64,000 bases of DNA. Origin: an uncultured Muribaculaceae bacterium (lineage in GTDB: Bacteria > Bacteroidota > Bacteroidia > Bacteroidales > Muribaculaceae). Positions 8,408 to 16,811 of the stretch are shown here, in pieces. How positions within the stretch are numbered: the first letter of the stretch is position 1; every line of letters starts with the position of its first letter. The position numbers and the translations under genes are program-made. Location: NCBI GenBank assembly GCA_910585275.1, contig CAJUCW010000019.1, positions 1 through 64,000 of the forward strand, in the 5' to 3' direction. The notes beneath the pieces were generated by a model. It saw only the letters and a program-made list of their open reading frames with translations, ran no database searches and was not told the origin of the DNA.

Positions 8408-9290
8408 CTTCGTTCGACTGCGATGAGTCGCCCGGAGTGAGATCTGGTTTGATTCTGTCGGAGGCTGCCTCATGCTTTGGGGCGTGTTTCGCATAATCAA
8501 GCCAATATGCTTTTTTTACCTTATATCTTTTGTACTTACCCCTGTGGTTAACCTCTATCACGGGAACAGTATCGTTGTCGAATACGTCGGGAGAATATTC
8601 GGCTGAATTGCCTATTGAGTCACGGAAATGGTAAAACCTGGTGTTCATGCTCCCTTCTGTTTCCATGTTGCCATAGAGCAGGAGAGTGGGCATTTCCGAT
8701 AAGGATTTATGATGTTCGTAACCGGCAAGGCGCATTTTTGCAGAATCTACGTTTTCTTCGGAATCAATCCTGAATATGATACCGTCGATTGAATCAACTA
8801 CACATACCACCGGCACCCATCCTTGCCGTAGGTTTCGGGCGAGGGTTGAAATCTCTTCCCTTCTGAGCGAATCGAGCATTTCGTTTTCCCTTTGGGAGAC
8901 ATAGTCTATTGAATATACCTTTCCGTTGTCTATCCAAAGCAGCGAACCGTCGTCGAGTGTCCAGCCTCTCCAACCCTCTTGTCTCCATAACGAATCCGGC
9001 GACTCATTGACTATGCTTTTAAGAGAATCATCGATAAGGGTGGGATAATACTTAACCATCTGTATTGAGTCTTTTACATCGCGTAGGGGATATGGCCTTT
9101 CTATGGGATAGTTCACGGCAGACGCAAACTGTTGTGGCGAATCGCCAATGATGGCGATTGCAACGGTTTTCACTTCATCCGGCATGCTGTCATGGGCGAT
9201 TTCCTTTTTGGAATGGCCTGAGCACCCTGCAAGAGCGGTGGCAATCATTATGGCGGAGAGGGGCAGGAACATATATCTTTTAGATTTCAT
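8397..9290 (-). CDS. Hypothetical lipoprotein
   Basis: The 297-residue protein has a clear lipoprotein signal: a basic start MKSKRYM, a hydrophobic stretch, and the lipobox ATALAGC with Cys at about residue 23. The mature part is soluble and rich in Asp/Ser. It has repeated short DSI/DSL segments and DGSLLWIDNGKVYSIDY. I recognise no domain. It is likely anchored in the envelope. Its last 11 bp overlap the 3' end of the helicase gene on the other strand. A lysozyme-like gene lies 57 bp upstream on the same strand, so the two may share a transcript. Confidence 0.7.
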   Translation of the reverse strand: MKSKRYMFLPLSAIMIATALAGCSGHSKKEIAHDSMPDEVKTVAIAIIGDSPQQFASAVNYPIERPYPLRDVKDSIQMVKYYPTLIDDSLKSIVNESPDSLWRQEGWRGWTLDDGSLLWIDNGKVYSIDYVSQRENEMLDSLRREEISTLARNLRQGWVPVVCVVDSIDGIIFRIDSEENVDSAKMRLAGYEHHKSLSEMPTLLLYGNMETEGSMNTRFYHFRDSIGNSAEYSPDVFDNDTVPVIEVNHRGKYKRYKVKKAYWLDYAKHAPKHEAASDRIKPDLTPGDSSQSNEVKR

Positions 9291-9347
9291 TTTTGCTTTT
9301 GTTGGGATTAAGATGTAATATGTAGTGTGAGATGCGAATTTAGTTAA

Positions 9348-9896
9348 TCAATCCGGAATAAACAAGGTTTCGAATTCTTCTATTCTTCGACGTCGAAGCT
9401 GGTTCAAGGTTTTTCCACGATACTTGCAGTGTGCAAGGTAAGATTTCTTTATGTCGCGGTTTCCGTTGAGCAGATTCTTATACATGGTAGATTTCGCTAC
9501 CACTCCGATTCCGCAGTTATATGCCAGAGCGCTGAGCAACAGGCTGTCTTTTCCGAAACTACGGTATTTGGCACAAAGTTTCGCGAGATCGGAGCGAAGG
9601 AGCTTGTCTGCCTCCGCCTCCGATAGATTCTGATTACGTTTATAAGGTTCACCGGCGAGTATTTTGTGTCCGTAGCCTACGAGTATCCCTTTGTTGCGGT
9701 GTAGTCCTTCATATTTTTTTATGACCGCCACTGCTTTTTCAAATTCAGGACTGTAATTGCATGTGGTTTTCACGGCTCCCGAAGAAATTACCGCGTAGCT
9801 TAAAATCAAAATAAGACAAATGCAGAATACACGGGAAAGAATTCGTAGTCGTTGTGTAGCTGAATGTATTCTTTTTTTGCTTTTTCTCATATCCAT
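9348..9896 (-). CDS. Lysozyme-like glycoside hydrolase (GH24-type fold)
   Basis: 182 residues: a basic N-terminus, one membrane helix or uncleaved signal (about residues 22-42), then a lysozyme-like domain. AVIKKYEGLHRNKGILVGYGHKI carries the catalytic Glu of KYEG and the VGYGH strand. NLSEAEADKLLRSDLAKL and ALAYNCGIGVVAKS match the helical lobe seen in GH24 relatives on Bacteroides conjugative elements and phages. The segment between the Glu and GYGH is shorter than in T4 lysozyme, and I cannot place the second catalytic residue. No phage or conjugation genes accompany it, so it may be a domesticated murein hydrolase. A GH30 terminator lies just upstream. Confidence 0.7.
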   Translation of the reverse strand: MDMRKSKKRIHSATQRLRILSRVFCICLILILSYAVISSGAVKTTCNYSPEFEKAVAVIKKYEGLHRNKGILVGYGHKILAGEPYKRNQNLSEAEADKLLRSDLAKLCAKYRSFGKDSLLLSALAYNCGIGVVAKSTMYKNLLNGNRDIKKSYLAHCKYRGKTLNQLRRRRIEEFETLFIPD

Positions 9897-9900
9897 ATAA

Positions 9901-9941
9901 TATAAATAAGACAGTCTGTGTCACAGCCTGTCTTATTTATA
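9901..9941 (-). terminator. Terminator after the GH30 gene
   Basis: Perfect 14-bp inverted repeat (TATAAATAAGACAG/CTGTCTTATTTATA) with a 13-nt loop, 24 bp past the GH30 stop. The distal arm is T-rich on the minus strand. It separates the esterase/GH30 transcript from the lysozyme-like gene, whose start lies 5 bp away. Confidence 0.6.
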
Positions 9942-9964
9942 ACGTTTTAAACCTATATAATGGT

Positions 9965-11461
9965 TCAGATTCGAACCGTTGTGAAAGAGTGGGGTTTAAG
10001 CGTAAGGTTGAGGTATTTCGAGCCTGTCTTTATTGAAATTTTTTTCTGTTTATCGGTAAAATTGCCTGCGAATACGAGTTGCCTGCCGGTTGCATCAACT
10101 GCGGAGAGCACCGGCAGTCCGTCTGATTTTCCTCCCTTGTAGCCGTTGACTTTCGCTCCTTTTCCCAAGAACGATGTGTAGTGGCGCACTGCATGATATT
10201 CAGGAGTATAAGTGTAGGAACCGTCTTTTGAATCAACGCGAATCAGGGCGTTCTGTTTCCATCCCCAGGGACTTTCTCCGGAATCGCAGAGTATCACGTT
10301 CCAGAAAGTATATTCGTCGCAACCGTTGCCGAGGTAATGGTTGATAAGTTCGAATGTGTGTTCGGCCGCTCCCCAGTCAAACGATCCCCAGCCGCATTCG
10401 CTTTCCGACCCCATGAATCTCCATTCGGGATGTTGCGCCCTGATTTCCGGAAGCACGTCCCTGCCTTCCCATTGGAAGGCGATGCCGGCCACGTTCTTGT
10501 TCAGGTCTTTGTCAGACAGAACTTTTTCCACATGGTCGAGTCGGTTTGTATTGAATGTGCCCATGAAAAGGGAGACGCCGGGATGTTTCTCTTTGAGAGC
10601 CGGAGCGAGATAGTCGCGGTTGAACCGTATGGTGCCTTCCGCTGTCCAGGCACATCCCGGATATGGCGTATAGCTGTAGGCCTCGTTCTGATAAATTACC
10701 ATGTCGATGGGAATGTTTTCCTCTTTATATGCATCGATGAATTTACAGAAATAGTTGGCGTAGGCTTTCAGATAACGGGGATCTTGGATGAAGAAATCGT
10801 TGGTGGCGAGTTGGCGAGGAAATTGTTTGTCGCGTGGACCGGTCAGTTTCATTTCGTCTTCATCGATGTCTCCGTCTCCGAAGAGAAGATATGAAATGGA
10901 ATCTGTGAGGTTATTGTGTTTGCTGCTCACCACAGGATAGTCGCCGTTGATTTTCATCCATGACGGAGGACTCCAAGGTGAAATCCAGAATGTAAGGTCC
11001 GGTTGGATTGCCTGGGCCTCTTTGATGAAAGGGATGATGCGTCGGCGGTCGCGGTCGATGTTGAAATACTTAAGGTCGAGGTCGCCTCGCACTTCGTCGC
11101 AGCTATACCATGATTCGGCATAGTCGTTGGCCCCCGGGGAAATTCTTCCTCTGGTGAATCTCATCTCACCGTCGGGTGAAAAAAGATTGTTAAGGATCTC
11201 TATCCTGCCGTTGTCGTCAACCTTTGAAAGGGCGACGTGGTCAAGTTCGTTGAATGTCATACCCCAGTCGCGGAACAAGGGATAATCGTCTGGCGTTTTC
11301 GAGATGTCGAGCACAACGGGCCCGGAAGGACTGACGGAAAGTTTTGTCTTTCCTTCTTTCCATACGTCTTCTTTTGTTGAAGTCACGGTCTCAACCGATT
11401 GTGCAGACAAGACGGCGGGGGCCATCCACATTGCTAAAAACACGAAATTAGTCAGATTCAT
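9965..11461 (-). CDS. Exported glycoside hydrolase family 30 enzyme
   Basis: 498 residues with a type I signal peptide (APAVLSAQ, cleavage near residue 20). The body is a GH30 (glucosylceramidase/beta-glycosidase) barrel. Landmarks are the early FRDWGMTFNELDHVAL, the FWISPWSPPSWMKINGDY segment and the acid/base glutamate in MVIYQNEAYSY. The nucleophile glutamate sits in FMGSESECGWGSFDW. A short C-terminal beta domain (FAGNFTDKQKKISI) closes it. Substrate specificity cannot be read directly; bacterial relatives act on beta-glucosides, xylosides or fucosides. It lies 133 bp downstream of the sialate O-acetylesterase gene and is probably in the same transcript. Confidence 0.9.
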   Translation of the reverse strand: MNLTNFVFLAMWMAPAVLSAQSVETVTSTKEDVWKEGKTKLSVSPSGPVVLDISKTPDDYPLFRDWGMTFNELDHVALSKVDDNGRIEILNNLFSPDGEMRFTRGRISPGANDYAESWYSCDEVRGDLDLKYFNIDRDRRRIIPFIKEAQAIQPDLTFWISPWSPPSWMKINGDYPVVSSKHNNLTDSISYLLFGDGDIDEDEMKLTGPRDKQFPRQLATNDFFIQDPRYLKAYANYFCKFIDAYKEENIPIDMVIYQNEAYSYTPYPGCAWTAEGTIRFNRDYLAPALKEKHPGVSLFMGTFNTNRLDHVEKVLSDKDLNKNVAGIAFQWEGRDVLPEIRAQHPEWRFMGSESECGWGSFDWGAAEHTFELINHYLGNGCDEYTFWNVILCDSGESPWGWKQNALIRVDSKDGSYTYTPEYHAVRHYTSFLGKGAKVNGYKGGKSDGLPVLSAVDATGRQLVFAGNFTDKQKKISIKTGSKYLNLTLKPHSFTTVRI

Positions 11462-11510
11462 ATTTTTATTTATGTCAGGTTAGATATTTTTATATGGGGG
11501 ATTTACATTT

Positions 11511-11541
11511 TGCGAGCCAACCTTATAAAGATTGGCTCGCA
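11511..11541 (-). other. Intergenic hairpin between esterase and GH30 genes
   Basis: Perfect 9-bp stem GCGAGCCAA/TTGGCTCGC (10 bp with the flanking T-A pair) around an 11-nt loop. No T-tract follows on the minus strand, so it may be an mRNA-stabilising or attenuating hairpin. CAAATATA at 11540-11547 gives a minus-strand TATATTTG box that could also serve GH30. Confidence 0.4.
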
Positions 11542-11594
11542 AATATAAAAATAATTTTCGGAATATTTCTAAAAATGAAACGGGATTAGTCTTT

Positions 11595-13031
11595 TTACTG
11601 ATTCCAGTCGTCTGTACGGAAAGGTACAAGCGGAAGTCCCAGAACGTTGAATACTTTGCCAATGGCAAAATTTTTGAAATTGTATCTCACAGCCTCGATT
11701 TTGCCTGCTTCCGGACAAGTAACTTCGATGTTAAGGGTCTGAGGGTTTTCACGTGCTATGGCCGGATGGAACACCTTGTCGGCACCGGCAGCTTCGAATC
11801 CTTCCAATTCCTTGTTGGGGGTAAATCCTTCCCAGGCATTGTTGAAAGAAAGTATGGCCTTGTCGCCATCGACAGTCATCGATTTGAAGGTGGGATAGCC
11901 GGTAGGCATCCCTTTTATTCCGTAAGTTTTTCCGGCAGCCATAAATGCGAGGCGTTCTCCTATTTCCTTTTTCTTGCGCGCATGGATGTCGTTTACCTCA
12001 AAAGGATATACGAGGTCGGATGTACACACGATTTCGCATGAAGGGATGATTTGTGCCGCTTTGTGCTGGCTTTCGCGGAAAAAGGCGGCATTGTTTCCGT
12101 CGGGGTTCCCATAATCCCAGCCCGGAATCTCCACGAAATAAAATGGGAGTTCACCGAGGCCCCATTTATCCCTCCAATCGGTTACCATGTCTTTCTGATG
12201 ATAGGGATAAGTGGATTCCCTGCCTACGTTCGATTCTCCCTGATTCCATAGAAATCCCTTTATCGTGTAGCCGATGAGGGGATGAAGCATGGAATTATAC
12301 ATTATGTTGATTCGTTCGTAATCCTGCAATGTGGTGTCGGCCGCTTCTTTGTCGATGTTCCATTCCGGATAATTCTCTATCTGTTCGCGGCTTTGCCAAC
12401 CTTCAAGTTTACTTCCGCCGTAAGAGCAATCTATTATGCCGACCGGTACGTTAAGAATATCGGTCAATGATCTGGCAAAAAAGAAAGCAAGTGCGCTGAA
12501 ATCGTAAGCATTTTCAGGGTTGCTCACTTTCCAGGGGCTCGTTACCTTTTTCTGCGGTGTGTAGGCTTTGCTTTTCGGCACTTTGGCCATCCGTATGCCC
12601 GGATATTTGCCGGAATAGGCGATTGCTTCCACGGCGCCTTCCACCGGCTGTGTCCAAAAGCCTTTCAGCGGCATTTCCATGTTGGATTGTCCGGAGCAGA
12701 ACCAAACTTCTCCAACTGCCACATTGCCGAGCGAGATATTGCTTCCGTCGCCTGTAATCTCGATTGAATAGGGTGTGAAGGAAGCGGAAGGGGTGGGAAG
12801 ATATGCATCCCATCGGCCGTCTTTCCCTGTGACGGCGGTGACTTTCTTGGAGGGATTCCATGATGCCGTCACGGTTATTTTGCTTCCTGGGGTGGCCCAT
12901 CCCCAGATACGTGCGTCGGAATTTTGTTGGACAACCATGTTGTCGCCGATAATGTCAGGCAATTCTATTTTCGCATATCCGCACACTGGAAGTGTCGCTA
13001 ATGCCAATGCGATGATAAAGTTGTTTCTCAT
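11595..13031 (-). CDS. Exported sialate O-acetylesterase (SASA/GDSL-like esterase)
   Basis: 478 residues from the Met at 13031 (MRNNFIIALALATLPVCGYA signal peptide). The upstream Met at 13067 is rejected because its 12 extra residues precede a clean signal sequence. An N-terminal beta-sandwich (about 20-100) precedes the esterase domain. That domain opens with VWFCSGQSNMEMPL, which contains the catalytic Ser, has the oxyanion-type block FLWNQGESNV, and ends with the Asp-x-His pair in FEVNDIHARKKKEIG. The family removes O-acetyl groups from sialic acids or from xylan- and pectin-type glycans in the periplasm. It is the first gene of a transcript with GH30, behind a near-perfect promoter. Confidence 0.9.
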   Translation of the reverse strand: MRNNFIIALALATLPVCGYAKIELPDIIGDNMVVQQNSDARIWGWATPGSKITVTASWNPSKKVTAVTGKDGRWDAYLPTPSASFTPYSIEITGDGSNISLGNVAVGEVWFCSGQSNMEMPLKGFWTQPVEGAVEAIAYSGKYPGIRMAKVPKSKAYTPQKKVTSPWKVSNPENAYDFSALAFFFARSLTDILNVPVGIIDCSYGGSKLEGWQSREQIENYPEWNIDKEAADTTLQDYERINIMYNSMLHPLIGYTIKGFLWNQGESNVGRESTYPYHQKDMVTDWRDKWGLGELPFYFVEIPGWDYGNPDGNNAAFFRESQHKAAQIIPSCEIVCTSDLVYPFEVNDIHARKKKEIGERLAFMAAGKTYGIKGMPTGYPTFKSMTVDGDKAILSFNNAWEGFTPNKELEGFEAAGADKVFHPAIARENPQTLNIEVTCPEAGKIEAVRYNFKNFAIGKVFNVLGLPLVPFRTDDWNQ

Positions 13032-13064
13032 GTATGTATTGTTGTGTGTGTTATGTTGTTTCCA

Positions 13065-13096
13065 CAAATTTAACTAAAACAAGACACATACACAAA
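13065..13096 (-). promoter_or_regulatory. sigma-ABfr-type promoter for the esterase-GH30 unit
   Basis: Reading the minus strand: TTTG (13096-13093), 20 bp, then TAAATTTG (13072-13065). Both boxes match the Bacteroidetes -33/-7 consensus at the preferred spacing, 34 bp upstream of the esterase ATG. Confidence 0.65.
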
Positions 13097-13133
13097 AATA
13101 GTCGGTATCGGCAAATAAAATGCTAAGATAGTG

Positions 13134-14426
13134 CTACCACAGATTTCTTTTCGGAAAAGAATCTTTATATTTCGCTCTGAGACGGTCGATGAGCCTTGTC
13201 ATGTCTTTTGAGAATTTATGTCCTGTCCAAACCCCGGAATTCGTCATCATCACCCAGCATTCACCGTCGGCGAACCTTATAGCAAGCACGTGGGTGGAGC
13301 CTAAAGTGCCGGTCCTTGTCCATTTCCCTTTGCCGTCAGTGTCTGTCCATCCTCTTGCCTGTTTGTCGTCGTCATCGCGATATGTCATTTTGCGTATGCT
13401 TTCAGCTGTCAGGATGTCTTTTACGCCTGGGTCTCCGTCTATGGCGGCGATGACGCGGGCAAGGTCGGAGGCCGAGGTGACCCATCCGCCGGCTCCAAGA
13501 AGACCGTTGATGTTGCTCCCTCCATATACCCTGTCAACCATTCGTCCGCTGCCGTTATATTCGCGGATTTTTACGGTGTCGGGGCCATAGTATTTCGTTT
13601 CGTCGCGATGGCGTTGGTCATAGTAGTTTGTCGCAGGCCGGAATCTGTAGGCCCCTACGGGTTCGAGAATATTTCTCCTCACATAATCCCAATAATCCTG
13701 TCCGGTTACTTTTTCTATTACCAAAGAAAGTATCATATATCCGAAATTGCTGTATCTGCGTCCGCTGCCCGGCCTGAACCCAAGTTTACGACCAAGCACG
13801 ATTCTTATAAGTTCCGGATTGGAGGGAGGGGTTTTAAGGTGTTTGGCATCCATGATATCGACCGTGTTGAACATCGGGTCGCCCGCTCCTAATGTGAAAC
13901 CTCCTTTGTGTTGGAGAAGATGGTCTATAGTTATATCGGCCATTCTCGGATCACGCATGGAATTTGTAAAGGCGGTGTCGTTAAGAATGCCGTCTTTACC
14001 AAATACTTTAGAGTCGAGTCTTAGCTTTCTTTGTTCACAGAGTTTCATGATTGCCACGCCGGTGACAAGTTTCGAAGCCGATGCAATGCGCATTATCGAC
14101 GTTGGCGACATCTTGACGGCGGCCTCCTTATCAGCCCATCCGTAGCCTTTGGCATAAAGCAGGGAATCATGGCGCGTCACTGCCAAAGAAATCCCTTTCA
14201 CTTCCCACTTGTCTTTAAAACGCTCGATTTCCCTGTCCATGCCATATAATGCCTCTACGTCAGACGAGGAGTTGGTCAAGGTGTCGCTCCAGATGGTTCT
14301 GTCGTTTTTCCTTTTCGACGTAGAATCAGATTCAGGAATTAATCTCACCAACATTATTACTATGAAAGCAACTACAGTGAAGCACATTATGGAAATCGTG
14401 CTGTTGCGGATATCTGATCTTTTCAT
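13134..14426 (-). CDS. Membrane-anchored serine beta-lactamase-like hydrolase (class C / PBP-like)
   Basis: 430 residues with one N-terminal membrane helix (about 8-30), then a beta-lactamase-related domain. The S-x-x-K nucleophile motif is SASK in MRIASASKLVTG (about residue 126). The Y-x-N motif is YSN in GSGRRYSNFGYMILSL. A C-terminal substrate-wall strand is present around WTRTGTLGSTHVLAIRF, where the classic K-T/S-G triad is not obvious. Family members include esterases, D-aminopeptidases and peptidoglycan enzymes, so a resistance role should not be assumed. It is monocistronic, with its own promoter and an 85-nt leader. Its 3' end faces the esterase promoter region. Confidence 0.85.
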   Translation of the reverse strand: MKRSDIRNSTISIMCFTVVAFIVIMLVRLIPESDSTSKRKNDRTIWSDTLTNSSSDVEALYGMDREIERFKDKWEVKGISLAVTRHDSLLYAKGYGWADKEAAVKMSPTSIMRIASASKLVTGVAIMKLCEQRKLRLDSKVFGKDGILNDTAFTNSMRDPRMADITIDHLLQHKGGFTLGAGDPMFNTVDIMDAKHLKTPPSNPELIRIVLGRKLGFRPGSGRRYSNFGYMILSLVIEKVTGQDYWDYVRRNILEPVGAYRFRPATNYYDQRHRDETKYYGPDTVKIREYNGSGRMVDRVYGGSNINGLLGAGGWVTSASDLARVIAAIDGDPGVKDILTAESIRKMTYRDDDDKQARGWTDTDGKGKWTRTGTLGSTHVLAIRFADGECWVMMTNSGVWTGHKFSKDMTRLIDRLRAKYKDSFPKRNLW

Positions 14427-14517
14427 TTATGATTTCCGGTATCTTTGCAAGCGGTTGCATCGTGGCTCGCAATGTAAAAATATATATGAGGAGAGTTCTA
14501 TTTGTTGTTGTCGATTG

Positions 14518-14550
14518 CAAAATTAGTCAAAAAACATCGAAATATTCAAA
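14518..14550 (-). promoter_or_regulatory. Promoter of the beta-lactamase-like hydrolase gene
   Basis: Minus strand: TTTG (14550-14547), 21 bp, TAATTTTG (14525-14518). This matches the Bacteroidetes -33/-7 pattern and predicts a leader of roughly 85 nt. Confidence 0.6.
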
Positions 14551-14612
14551 GAAACAGTGATTTTTGGTCAGGGATGTTTGCAACAAAGATGATTGTGTGC
14601 CGTTTCCTGTAT

Positions 14613-15566
14613 ATGGAAAACCGGGAAAGGAAAATATATAAGGTCACATTTGTTGGGAGTGTTGCGAATATAGCCCTTCTTGTATTCAAGTTTGTGGCAG
14701 GCATCGTCGGGCATAGTTCCGCCATGATTGCCGATGCATTTCATTCCCTGTCTGATTTTCTCAGCGATATCATAGTGATTGTCTTTGTCAGACTTGCGGG
14801 AAAACCTGAGGATGCCGACCATGCCTACGGCCATGGCAAATATGAAACACTTGCCTCTGTCATTGTAGGGATTTTGCTTTGCATAGTCGGGTTCGGTCTG
14901 CTGGCCGAGGGTGTGGACAAGATTATAAGCTTTTTTAAGGGCATACCATTGGAGACTCCTAATTATTGGGCTCTTGCTGCAGCGGTTTTGTCTATTTTGA
15001 TGAAGGAGGCTTTATACCGCTACACCGTCAAATATGGTAAGAAACTTGATTCTCCGGCACTGACTGCAAATGCGTGGCATCATCGGAGCGACGCCTTGAC
15101 TTCGATAGCGGCGCTTGTCGGAATCGGGGGGGCTATGGCGTTTGGACATCAATGGACAGTGCTCGACCCTTTGGCGGGAGCGGTGGTGAGTTTGTTTATA
15201 ATCAAGGCTTCCTATTCGTTGATGAAGCCGGGATTGGACGAGCTTCTTGAAAAAGCCTTGCCTGAGAGTGAACGCGAAGATATAGAGGCTATAATATCTT
15301 CCACCCCCGGAGTGTTGGGATATCATCGTCTCCGCACAAGGAGGGTAGGGCAACACCGGGCTATTGAGATGCATGTGAAAATGTCGCCTGATATCTCCCT
15401 TATGCAGGCCCATGAAATCGCCACCGAAGTCGAAAGTCGCATAAAGAATAGATTTGGAAGCGAAACGCATGTGGGAATCCACATGGAACCTTTCCGTCTA
15501 GAGCGCGCTCTTAATTCCTTTGACATCGGTTTGACCACATACAAGAAAGAGGGCCGAAAGCTGTAG
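14613..15566 (+). CDS. Cation diffusion facilitator (CDF) family metal transporter
   Basis: About 317 residues with six membrane helices followed by a cytoplasmic ferredoxin-like domain. Metal-site residues are visible in helix 2 (DAFHSLSDFLSD) and helix 5 (AWHHRSDALTSI), the paired H/D motifs of zinc/iron/manganese exporters. The loop HAYGHGKYE after helix 2 is also characteristic. The C-terminal domain runs from about residue 225 to 300 (TRRVGQHRAIEMHVKMSP). I start at MENRERKIYK (14613); the upstream 37 residues in the open frame are not transporter-like. The metal cannot be told from these motifs alone. It converges with the DUF4861 gene. Confidence 0.92.
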   Translation: MENRERKIYKVTFVGSVANIALLVFKFVAGIVGHSSAMIADAFHSLSDFLSDIIVIVFVRLAGKPEDADHAYGHGKYETLASVIVGILLCIVGFGLLAEGVDKIISFFKGIPLETPNYWALAAAVLSILMKEALYRYTVKYGKKLDSPALTANAWHHRSDALTSIAALVGIGGAMAFGHQWTVLDPLAGAVVSLFIIKASYSLMKPGLDELLEKALPESEREDIEAIISSTPGVLGYHRLRTRRVGQHRAIEMHVKMSPDISLMQAHEIATEVESRIKNRFGSETHVGIHMEPFRLERALNSFDIGLTTYKKEGRKL

Positions 15567-15579
15567 CCCGGTCCCTCTT
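15547..15579. terminator. Weak bidirectional hairpin between convergent genes
   Basis: AAGAGGG/CCCTCTT (7 bp), continued by three more pairs after a one-base bulge, overlaps the CDF stop codon and lies before the convergent DUF4861 stop. T-tracts on either side are poor, so this is tentative. Confidence 0.35.
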
Positions 15580-15604
15580 CCTAATTAACTATATGTGGTT
15601 ACGA

Positions 15605-16543
15605 TTATTTTTTATTGTAGCGGTCGGAGATATATTTCGACCATTCTTTATACGACTTTACCCCATCTTTTTCCCTGCTTCCGGTGGCGATGACCTTATA
15701 GCGTATTTTCCCTTCCTTGTCAGGGCGCACCAACACGAGGTAATTAAGGTCGTCTTCTAAAGTCTTCACAATGTTTTCAGGAGCCACTATTATGCCCAAA
15801 CCCACGCCTTCCACAAGTTCGGGATGGTTTTTGTCGGGTATGTTCTCGCCCCATGAGGCTGCATATCCTTCCGGTTTTATGAACCCTTGATTGTTCATTT
15901 CGAGTTTCTGTATTCCGGTGCAGAAAATGTCGTTGTCCTTATATCCTTCAAGGGTGATTTCCACGTCAAGGTCTCTCGAATTGCCGCAGACACTATATTT
16001 CTGTGTCATGTCGATGTCATGGCCGTTATATTTCCAGCCTTCGTCATGCACGGTTATTGTTTTTCTGTCAATCACATTTTGTGTGCGGCTTGCCACACTG
16101 TCGATTGTAAGGGGGGTCTTGCCGTCCCATCCTCTGAAAGATCCGGCAGCCACGGATTTGCCTGCCCAAAGCACATCGCAGCCATATCCTTCCGCCATCT
16201 GTTCGGGCGTTGTATAGAAGCCGGTGACGTCGAGTTCTGTTTTGGGAGTCTGCTTTACATACAGGTCAAGGCTTTGACGGTTGTCCATATATACGCGGTA
16301 AGCCATCCAAGGATTCTCAATCACTGCGCCATGTCCGTAGATACTGTTATACATGTCGAGGTTGTTGGCATTGCCCGGGTAGGTAATGGAGTTTATACGG
16401 GGATGTTTGCCGTGGTGGTCATAAAGCTTGATGTAAGCGTCAGTCTTTCCGCAGCAGCTATTGGCGGTAGCGTTACACTGGGCGGTGGCTTCTGAGGCGC
16501 TGCCGGCAACCGCCATTAGCATTAGAAGATGATGAATTTTCAT
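15605..16543 (-). CDS. Exported DUF4861 family protein
   Basis: 312 residues with a signal peptide (MKIHHLLMLMAVAGSASEATAQ, cleavage near 22). The mature part is a DUF4861 domain: RINSITYPGNANNLDMYNSIYGHGAVIENPWMAYRVYMDN and the repeated beta strands typical of the family. Gene neighbourhoods elsewhere link DUF4861 to polysaccharide lyases and pectin/rhamnogalacturonan clusters. It lies next to GH2, rhamnose catabolism and a GH105 gene, so a role in processing unsaturated uronate-containing glycans is a reasonable inference. No catalytic residues can be assigned. The gene is divergent from GH2 across 268 bp. Confidence 0.8.
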   Translation of the reverse strand: MKIHHLLMLMAVAGSASEATAQCNATANSCCGKTDAYIKLYDHHGKHPRINSITYPGNANNLDMYNSIYGHGAVIENPWMAYRVYMDNRQSLDLYVKQTPKTELDVTGFYTTPEQMAEGYGCDVLWAGKSVAAGSFRGWDGKTPLTIDSVASRTQNVIDRKTITVHDEGWKYNGHDIDMTQKYSVCGNSRDLDVEITLEGYKDNDIFCTGIQKLEMNNQGFIKPEGYAASWGENIPDKNHPELVEGVGLGIIVAPENIVKTLEDDLNYLVLVRPDKEGKIRYKVIATGSREKDGVKSYKEWSKYISDRYNKK

Positions 16544-16604
16544 GATGATGTCCGTTTTATTATGCAGGGGGAGATTTCTCTCTATGCATCGGTTTATAAT
16601 CGTA

Positions 16605-16612
16605 CAAAGTTA
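16605..16612 (-). promoter_or_regulatory. Putative -7 box for the DUF4861 gene
   Basis: CAAAGTTA on the plus strand gives TAACTTTG on the minus strand, matching TAnnTTTG, 61 bp before the ATG. No TTTG is found at the proper -33 distance. Confidence 0.35.
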
Positions 16613-16783
16613 ATAAATAATGTAACGGTAGATAGCGTTTTTCCTGTCAAAAATAGGTGCGTTATTTGTCAACGTTGATATTTTATAGGGTTTATGTGAT
16701 CTGAAATATCTGATGATAGGTCATAAAACGTAGCTTTTTAGTCAAACTTGCCGGCAGATGTTCTTTATTTGAAATTTTATTCT

Positions 16784-16791
16784 TAATTTTG
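16784..16791 (+). promoter_or_regulatory. Putative -7 box for the GH2 gene
   Basis: TAATTTTG matches the TAnnTTTG consensus 20 bp before the GH2 ATG. The nearest TTTG (16768-16771) is only 12 bp upstream, so recognition may need an activator. The rest of the 268-bp divergent region (16544-16811) shows no other clear element. Confidence 0.4.
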
Positions 16792-16811
16792 TGGAGTAAC
16801 TCAAATTAACC

